NCBI GenBank assembly: GCA_026724425.1
Contig: JAIUCV010000117.1
Coordinates: 1,707,501-1,771,500 of the forward strand
Source: Erythrophleum ivorense
Lineage: Eukaryota; Streptophyta; Magnoliopsida; Fabales; Fabaceae
DNA length: 64,000 nucleotides
Direction: 5' to 3'
Positions 56,500-64,000 of this stretch are shown here, piece after piece (positions within the stretch are counted from its first letter, which is position 1; every line of letters begins with the position of its first letter). Both the position numbers and the translations under genes were made by a program. A model generated the notes under the pieces. It saw only the letters and a program-made list of their open reading frames with translations. It was not told the origin of the DNA and did not search any database.

Positions 56500-56965
56500 A
56501 GCGTTTTCGTGTGTCAACTTTCTCTCTTTCTCTATTTCCGCTGATTGTATCTTAATTCAGTTTTCTGGGAATGTCTAAACTTTAGGCTCCCTCTTTCTCG
56601 CTCTCGCAATCGAAGTCTCTACCTAATCGATACAATTCCTCTGTTCATCAGTTAGTTACTTCTTGTTTCCGATCAGATTTGACCACTTTTTAATTTCCCG
56701 ATCTATTTTTATTTTTTTCGTAGAATTATCCACTTTCTTTATGTTCAGACCATATTTGATCACTAATACGTCTTTTAGTTTGGTTTAGAACAAAACACAG
56801 TAAATGTCTGAAGAAGAGCTTCTTAGATAGTTATTTGTGCATGTCTGTTTTCACTACATAAACTAGTTTAGTTTTGGATTTTCGAAGTTTCAAGCATCTT
56901 CACATATGTTTTATTTAGGGTTTAGGTTTATTGGAGATCACTGCTTATTCAAAGAGAATCCCGTG
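56500..56965 (+). repeat. direct repeat copy 2, leader of the 57112 gene
   Basis: This is the copy next to the gene, ending TTCAAAGAGAATCCCGTGAG (about 56965). It probably contains the true 5' leader and first intron of the gene that starts at 57112. Confidence 0.75.
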
Positions 56966-57111
56966 AGTTTGTGAATCAATCCTCTGTAATTAATATTGGG
57001 ATTGTATAGAATTACTTTATTTAGGCAAGTTTGATTGTAACCTTTTTTGTAATATAAAGCTGAACAATTCTTCTTCTCTCTGGTTTTAAGGTTGAAGTCG
57101 TACTCTGTCCA

Positions 57112-58338
57112 ATGACAAACGATACCTCGCCCATAGATGCTTCTGTAAGTTTTTTCCCTTTACTCCTTGAGATTTATCTTATTCTAAAGTCAAGATCTTT
57201 GCTAAAAAACATTGTTGTGATTGTGGAATGTTATATTAGTTTCTGGAGGTCTTTTGTGATGTTTCCGGTAAGAACTACCGATTCACAACTGGGACGAAGG
57301 CGGAATTTGCTGTCTCCGTGATCAATAGGAAGCTCGGTTCGTTAAAATCCCGAGTAGTTTACATCGAAGCGGAAAAAGAAGGTGAAGAGGCCATCAGTTT
57401 TGGGGATGATGCTTATCTTGTGAATTATGGAGATGGTTGGAAGTTGAAGACAGTGACTGATGCTGACTTTCCTGGTAACATTAATTTCTTGTCGATTTTT
57501 AATGATTTAGTTTCAGGAACATGTCTTCTCTTTGTGTAATAATCGGTTTCAATGTTCTTGTTTTGATTAGTTGAAAATTAAGATGATATGTGCTCAAATG
57601 CATGCTGTTCTAATCATAGTGACAGTGATGCATACGTTTGGATGTTATGCCATTAAATTTTAGATTCTTAGGCTTACTTTTATATATCTTTCTTATTATA
57701 TGTATGGAGAGCGAATATCAAATAGCACTTTGGTAATTAGATTAGGATGAAATTAACAGTTTTGATTTCAATATTAGTGTTAGTAAACCGTCTCTTAGTT
57801 TTATGCTTTGTTTCTAATCTCTTTTTGTTGTTGTTGCAGGAACTGAGAAAAAGAAGGTCGTTTTTCAGCGGAATCTACCGCAGCAATTTCCTTCTGTAGC
57901 ATCATCAACGGTAAGTTTCTTGTTAGTAACTTCATAGAGAGATTGTGTTATGAATCTCTTAGTAGTTTATTGCCATCATGATTACTCTTAGTGTCTAACT
58001 TCTACCGAGAATACTATTCAATGCTTCTAACTTCTACCTATTGTTGGTGTTAAATCTCTTTGCTTTTTGTTTTTTTCTTTGTGATTTTCTTGCAAAACCA
58101 TCCATTACAATTGTGTTGTGTAAAAATGTGCCTCCAACTTTTTTTTTTGCAGAGTTCCAAAGATTCAAAGTTCAGAAGGGATTTGAAACCAGAAGGTGAA
58201 GGAGAACAAAGTCTGAAATACATGTGGAGAATATTTTTTGCCTTTGTTTTGATGTTTATTCTTGGTGGGCTCTTCACAGTGGCTCTAGAGAACCTTCCTA
58301 GACTAATATTGCTGTTTAACAACTCTTCTTCCATGTAA
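57112..58338 (+). CDS. small tail-anchored membrane protein of unknown function (At5g37480-like)
   Basis: Four exons: 57112-57144, 57240-57474, 57840-57910, 58153-58338, giving 174 residues in an intact frame. The N-terminal part is soluble and acidic/basic (FLEVFCDVSGKNYRFTTGTK, VYIEAEKEGEEAISFGDDAYLVNYGDGW). A Ser/Lys-rich linker leads to one C-terminal hydrophobic helix (about 143-168, WRIFFAFVLMFILGGLFTVAL). This suggests a tail-anchored protein facing the cytosol. It is the syntenic neighbour of PUB21 in Arabidopsis as I recall. The function is unknown. Confidence 0.8.
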
Positions 58339-59211
58339 ACAAAGTGACGGTTACCAAACACAAAAACATTTGGAGACAACTTCTAAATATGGGTAAACAG
58401 AGATTGGCCGGTTGCAATAAACTTTAGCACCCTGCATGTGTGGATGTTTTAAGGCTGCAGAATCTGTTTATTACGTACAAAGGCAAGAAAAGAAAAAGTT
58501 TGACTAACTTTATTATCTACAACTTTTTGTTATATTGTCCGACAAAAAAAAAAACAAACTTTCTTCTTAAACCACCCACTCATGCATCTTTGAAATGGTG
58601 AAGATGAGAACAGAAGAGATCAAATGGTCCCTTTAGGAAAAGTCCAAAAGAAAGACACAAAATTCATATCAAGTCCAAATTTTTTAACTGAAAGTCACAT
58701 GTATCCCAATTATACTGAAAGTCACATGTCTCCCTAAGTAACCACTTTTGTAACTACTTTTGTTTTTCCCCGAGTCACATGTCTCCCTACGTAACCACTT
58801 TTGTTTTTCCCCGAGTAATCTAAATAAGTAATTTTTACTTGATTTATTTTGATTTAGAATCTACTCATCCTCTAGCCGGTAACTTTGTTTCATCAATTGA
58901 TTATTCTTTAAAATATCAGAAAAGCTGTTTTGGTAAAGGTTCAATCTATCTGTCTAGTTAGAACAGAATAAAATAATATATATATTAATGTATGCGAAAA
59001 CTTTTTGAAAAATGTAAATGAACAAACTGTAAATTTTCAATTGATAGAAAGAATATGAATTACATGAATAACAAAACATGGGTGCATAATTCTAAACACA
59101 TGAATAAAATGTGTACAGCCTAAACAAAGTTTTTTTTTTTTGCACGCCCATAAATGAGGCATGTAAGTCGATAAAAGGACAGACATAGAAACCAAAGTGG
59201 AAAAGAAAAAA
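58339..59211. other. spacer between the tail-anchored and MATH genes
   Basis: A short tandem duplication occurs at 58686-58815 (AAAGTCACATGTNTCCC and AACCACTTTTGT units). No gene is seen. The right end is the promoter side of the MATH gene. Confidence 0.5.
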
Positions 59212-60670
59212 ATGTTCTTAAACGATAAGAGAAATGTCAACCTGAATGGAGCAATCTTGTTGTTCTTTTACTTCTTTTGTGCTGTCTTTGCAACCATTCA
59301 ATTAAATCCAATAGCTACAACACAATCCAACAACGCAGTGCCTTGTAACACTCGCCGTTCGAGTGTCGCCGCGATTGATAATGGTGCGAACGCTTTGGTC
59401 GAGCAAATGCGAGACCGTCCACCAAACGCTTACTGCGTTCAGATCGAGTCTTGCACCAAACTAATCACTCAAAAGCCTACCTTCCAAAAGTATGAGACTC
59501 GTCCGTTCAGTGTTGGCGGATTCAACTGGTATAAATAAAAAATTTAACTTCTTATCAACATGTTGTCCTTTGCTTATTCGGGAGATTATGTGTAGGACCT
59601 TTATCCTGGAACCGTTCGGGAACAGGACTAATTATGGGGATTGGATCTCTGCATACGTTGCAATAGACCCTTTAGGGCTAGTTGGAGAAACCCGCGAGGT
59701 TTATGCTGTTCTCAGTTTTTTGGTCTATAGTAAGACTTTGGATCAATACTGGACAGCTATGGGTATGTGATCTCAACTAATAATATCATGAATTATTTAT
59801 ATTACTAGCACACAATATATATTGACACTATATGATATGCAAAATATAGACACGGAGGTTAGACGTTTCCATCAATTCAGAACAACTTGGGGAAATCCAA
59901 CTTTCGTCCAACATGGTGACTTTCAATCTCCAAATAGAGAGTACATTTTCAACAATGACCAATGTGTATTTGGCGTAGACATCAATGTTTATCCTTACTT
60001 TAACAAATGGGAGGTATTATCAACCGATAAGACGGTCTACGAGCCTAAGTCGTGGAAGCTTATGCGGTTTTCGACATTGGACAACGACTTTTACACCTCC
60101 GATGAATTCTCTGTTGGAGGAAAAAGATGGTGACTCCACTGATGATGACACACGTATAGATATCAATAAAATCCTTATAAATTATATTCAACTTCTTGTT
60201 ATATATTTATTTCAGGGCGCTTAAGGTGTATCCAAACGGTAATGGCACTGGAGAAGGAAACTCGTTGTCTCTTTATGTGATACTTAGTGGAAAAAAAAAC
60301 TTGAAGCCTTATGAAAAGGTTTATGTTCAAGCAAAGCTGCGAGTTCTTGACCAAAAGCAATCAAAACATCTGGAAAAACCAAGTAATTTTTCTTAAGTTT
60401 ATATGGTTAGGATTTTATGTCTTCAAGCTTTAATGTTTTTAGTACAACACAATTTTTTTTTCTTTTCATTTGTTCTTGACAGTTCTATCATGGTTCGATA
60501 CCCCGGGAGATGGTTCTGGATTCGAGCAATTCGTGTCTTTGTCTGATCTCCGAAATCCAGCTACAGGGTTCGTCGTAGATGATGCTCTATCCGTACAAGT
60601 TCAATTTGAGTCTCTCTCGTCTACTAATTTTTATTCTAGCAGTGATGCTCAATCTATGAGTACTTTCTAA
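59212..60670 (+). CDS. secreted protein with two MATH (TRAF-like) domains
   Basis: Five exons: 59212-59528, 59596-59762, 59850-60129, 60216-60382, 60483-60670, giving 372 residues without stops. The ATG at 59212 gives a hydrophobic N-terminal signal (GAILLFFYFFCAVFATIQL). The frame further up at 59197 lacks an ATG. First MATH domain about 90-230 (YETRPFSVGGFNWTFILEPFGN, GDWISAYVAIDPLG), second about 245-365 (DEFSVGGKRWALKVYPNGNG, LSLYVILSGKK, GFEQFVSLSDL). In plants, such secreted MATH-only proteins form a large, rapidly duplicating Brassicaceae family of unknown role. In other proteins MATH domains mediate binding of partners. No RING, BTB or protease domain is attached. Confidence 0.88.
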
Positions 60671-61310
60671 TGTCTTACCTTGTCGGATATATTTAAATAA
60701 GAGTCTTCACTTGTATGCAAAGTGAATAATAATGCTAAGATTTGGGTTTAGTCCTATAAGAGATTATTGCGTTATAAAACCCACAATTAATCTAACGCAC
60801 GTGTAATTTCAAATAAATAGTGCCTTTTTCTACCATTTCATCATGAATTTTATGTTTAGTTCATGTTTTGAAGATTTTTTGTAATAAATCAGAGCACCAG
60901 ATCAAAATGGATGTCCTTAATTTGCGTGCCTTCTTATAGATGTAAGTTTCTATATTTATTTGTCCTGGTTATTGTCCAAAAACTATTGCACTCCAGTTCA
61001 TTTTGAATCGTTTTTTTTTGGATAAAGTTGACGAGTTTTTTCATGAGTCCCATTGCTGTTTTTTTTTTTTCTCAAAAACTCTAGCACACCATTTGATGTA
61101 CAGAAAAAATGAGAATGAATATGATTAATCGAAATCAGGACTCGGTCTTTTATTTAATCTACGTAATAAACTGACAAAAGAAAAGGGCAAAACAGAGGGA
61201 TATAATCTGCCAAGAACGTAACAAAAAAGAAGAAGGTAAATTGCATGGAAAAGAGAAATTTAAATGAAAATTAGCAAAAGCCTCTAATTGAGCTAGTGGC
61301 TTCTCAATAT
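60671..61310. other. convergent 3' spacer between MATH and TPX2 genes
   Basis: Nothing recognisable. The MATH gene (plus) and the TPX2-like gene (minus) converge here. Confidence 0.5.
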
Positions 61311-63793
61311 TTAAGCATGAGAATGGTGAACATGGTAAAGATAGTGTTGGTTGTTAAAGACGCAAGTCCAACAAGTGCTGTTTATGTTTCCAAAGCTTGG
61401 TTCCTTTGGCATTGTCAATGGTCTCCTCGATCTACACCCAAAAACATTTATAATTTCGAAAACAAAATTTGTAGTAAGACTACATAACATTGTGAAGTCA
61501 TATTATGAGATGAAACTAACCTTTGTGGGAGGAATGGTCGGTCGAAGAAAGGCATCAACTGAGCTTTTGGAACCATTTCCTTCCTCAGCATACGAATCTC
61601 TTCTTCTTCTATCATCTGTTCAATGGTTCGATATTAACATGGTTTAGTTTTCAAATTTCTTCTCAAGCCGAAGTAAACCGGACTTAGCTCTTTTAGCTAA
61701 CAGTGATCAAGGATTAATATCAATCCAAATATCAGCAAGGTTAGCATCGATTTGAGTATTTTCATTTGAAATGGTTTATTCTGATTATCCATCTTTTTGT
61801 AATGGTTAAGAGAAGTTATGGACCGAAAGGTCCGAAACCCATGCATCTTCCCATTGGAGTTGCAATAGCCATTCCCAAATAAGAAAATCGAACGGGCGAT
61901 CAAGGAGACAACTTTTAGAAGGATCTAGGTAACTTCACTAGCTCAAAACTCACTTGGTCTCGAAAATTCAACAAAAAATAATCCAAATATTCTAACTTGG
62001 ACTAGCCATATTCATATAATTAGAGAGTCCAGTAATTTTGTTTAATGTTGTTCTCTCGTCTAAGCTTCTTTTTTTTGGAGTAAGTTACCTTTTGCAACCT
62101 CTCTTCTTGTTTTTTCTGCAGTTTCGTGATATAATAATTAGTTGCAACCTGCGAATACGATGAATGATGAATGAGGAAATTAATTAAGTGAAAAAAAAGG
62201 AAGAAAAATGAATAAATATTAAGGAAGTTTGAGTAAACCGAATAGTTGAACATTGCACGTTTCACTGCTCTGTCGCCAGAATGAAGCTTAAACTCAAGAG
62301 GTTTCTTGTTCTCTTTTGCTGGTGCCTTTGCAGCATTCTGATTAATTAAAAAATAAATAAAGTCAACAATTTTCCATGCATGGATATTTAACTAATCGTA
62401 GAAGAAATATGTTAATGTATTAGTATCACCGTATTTTAGTATGTACACATTGTGAGTTCAAACATGACCTGATTTAAAAGAACTGTTACTATTATTATTA
62501 TTTTTTTTCAATATATTTGGGGACCCCTATTTTTACTATAAAAATTTAACTAATCAAATTAATAAAACGTTTATTAAAAATTTATTTATCTTTAAATAGT
62601 TAGAGATATAAACCGAATTGAAGTATAGAAATATAAAGTTATATATAGTGACATAAACCTTAAACGAGGCGCGCGAGTGAGAGTTGTAATTCAGTTATAG
62701 TATATTTTCTTGAGTATAATACTTTCATGTGACATATGCATTTTTCTTTTCTTCTGTGAGTTAAAAATACTGTTGATATATTATTTTATTGAAAGAATTA
62801 TATTTTTTTTTTTGTTCAAAATTGAAAAGAATTATATAGAATCTCTATCTGGATACCTTAGCGGCGACTGCCTTGGTTTTGTCATGCCCTTTGTCTTTGA
62901 GTTCCACTTTGGTCTACAATAGAATTTTCAGTAAATAATTGAATCACTATACGAGGATTTACATTGATCACTATGGTATTTATTTGTGTACATTAATTAT
63001 AGGATTTTTTTTCTTTTCGACCGAGAAGTACTTCACGAGCCAGACATAATGTATATCTAGCTAGAGTAGAACTCAACGTGTAATATACTATTTACATTTT
63101 TGATAATCAATTACTAGTTAACTAATTTTATATAGAAAATTGGGTACGGCACCTTTCCGGATATACTTACTATAGCTTGAAAATGATCACACCACACGAA
63201 ACAAAACTATAGCATGAAGTAGCATTTTCTAAAGACTATAAATTGTAGGGATATATTACCCTACAAATTTCCCATTTCATTATTACTATTTATATTAGGA
63301 CTTTCAAACTTTAACTCAATAATACTGAAAGTGGGCAGAAAAAGCTATGATTATTTGGATATATTTTATTACAAAACAGGAATAATTTTGTTCTTTTAGT
63401 TTGGCGAAATTATTTTTGGCAGAGTTATTGTTTTTTGCTAAAAACCTTTACTAAGCATAAACTTATTTCCCATCAAATGATTTCTTTAGGCCAAACATAT
63501 ATATACTGGTTTACATGATAGAGTCTTCAAGCAAGTCTTTTCTTTTTCCCAAATTAGTCATCATGGACCCACATATGAGGAAATTCATCATGGACCCACA
63601 AAATATGAGGAAATTGATTAAAATGTGGAGAAATAATAAGGTTAAAACTATACATACACATCAACATTAATGCCTCACAAAACAAAACAAAAAACTCAAT
63701 TTAAATAAAGAAATTAGAATCTTCATATCTCACCATTCCTTTACCGTTGGAACCCCGGGAGAGTACAGAAGAAGTTGGACTTGTTTTCCCAAA
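61311..63793 (-). CDS. TPX2-domain microtubule-associated protein (At5g37478-like), 5' end uncertain
   Basis: Minus-strand exons: about 63793-63734, 62913-62857, 62337-62239, 62148-62089, 61615-61521, 61431-61311. They join in frame: FGKTSPTSSVLSRGSNGKGM; TKVELKDKGHDKTKAVAAK; NAAKAPAKENKKPLEFKLHS then GDRAVKRAMFNYS; VATNYYITKLQKKQEERLQK; MIEEEEIRMLRKEMVPKAQL then MPFFDRPFLPQ; RSRRPLTMPKEPSFGN to the stop. The FKLHSGDRAVKRAMFNY and RKEMVPKAQLMPFFDRPF parts are the TPX2 signature of the plant WVD2/TPX2-like proteins, which bundle microtubules. The intron after FNYS has a weak GTTTAC donor. The first exon or exons lie beyond 63793 or outside the window (a possible donor AAG/GTTATT lies at the very edge). 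Confidence 0.82.
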
Positions 63794-64000
63794 CTTTGAA
63801 AAGCAAGATAAAGAAACACTTTGTCAATATGACTCTTTTTGTTTAGTTGATGTACATATTACTACATACGTGCAAAAGTATTTACATGCAAGGTGTATAT
63901 AAAAATATGTAAGTGCACGAAAGTAATTAACAGCTAAAGCAACCAATTATTAAAGTTAACCAAGAAAAAAAAGTAACCAATTATTGAATAACCTTGGGTG
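63794..64000. other. window edge, intron or 5' region of the TPX2-like gene
   Basis: AT-rich. The last 15 bases on the minus strand (CACCCAAGGTTATTC) could be an exon end with donor, but this cannot be decided from the window. Confidence 0.3.

Overview
This is nuclear DNA from a Brassicaceae plant close to Arabidopsis. The intron-exon structure, the AT-rich spacers, the high transposon load and near full-length matches to Arabidopsis gene families all point that way. The order GORK, PUB21-like, a small tail-anchored protein and a TPX2-domain protein agrees with what I remember of A. thaliana chromosome 5 (the At5g375xx block). I could not check that by search.

Layout. 1-8216: a Ty1/copia retrotransposon that enters from the left, cut in its integrase region by a young, complete 5.07-kb Ty3/gypsy element (348-bp LTRs, 5-bp target duplication). 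8217-10648: AT-rich spacer with a hAT-like MITE (perfect 8-bp target duplication) just upstream of GORK. 10649-16219: GORK, an outward-rectifying Shaker K+ channel, 12 exons. 16643-18446: a frameshifted RNA polymerase I A49-like gene (minus strand). 18948-21451: a truncated, degenerate copia element beside one of two 190-bp direct repeats. 22133-22204: a tRNA-like SINE head. 23870-27211: an intact VIM/ORTHRUS gene (PHD-RING-SRA-RING, minus strand). 30004-31925 and 33282-53547: two units of a tandem duplication. Each holds a GeBP-C-terminus-like ORF, a 60-64-residue minus-strand ORF and all or part of a PUB21 gene. A SWEET pseudogene lies between the units.

The second unit is interrupted by a 16.8-kb Helitron (34159-50986; 5' TC, 3' hairpin plus CTAG, inserted between A and T). 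The first unit keeps the unoccupied site, so the insertion is precisely defined. The Helitron carries a helicase-only remnant of RepHel, a second RepHel piece on the opposite strand, five RPA-like OB-fold genes (two intact) that share intron phases, and fragments that look like captured host genes.

53548-64000 returns to syntenic genes. There is a second hAT-like MITE with an 8-bp target duplication. A 590-bp inverted repeat built from an NYN-domain-like gene fragment lies between two copies of the leader of the next gene. Then come a 174-residue tail-anchored protein, a secreted two-MATH-domain protein and a TPX2-domain gene running off or close to the right edge.

The host genes serve guard-cell K+ efflux (GORK), maintenance of DNA methylation (VIM), ubiquitin ligation (PUB21-like) and microtubule binding (TPX2-like). 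They are not an operon. The main structural story is a small syntenic gene block enlarged by duplication and several classes of mobile DNA. Exon boundaries were placed by eye from reading frame and GT-AG signals and may be off by a base or two.
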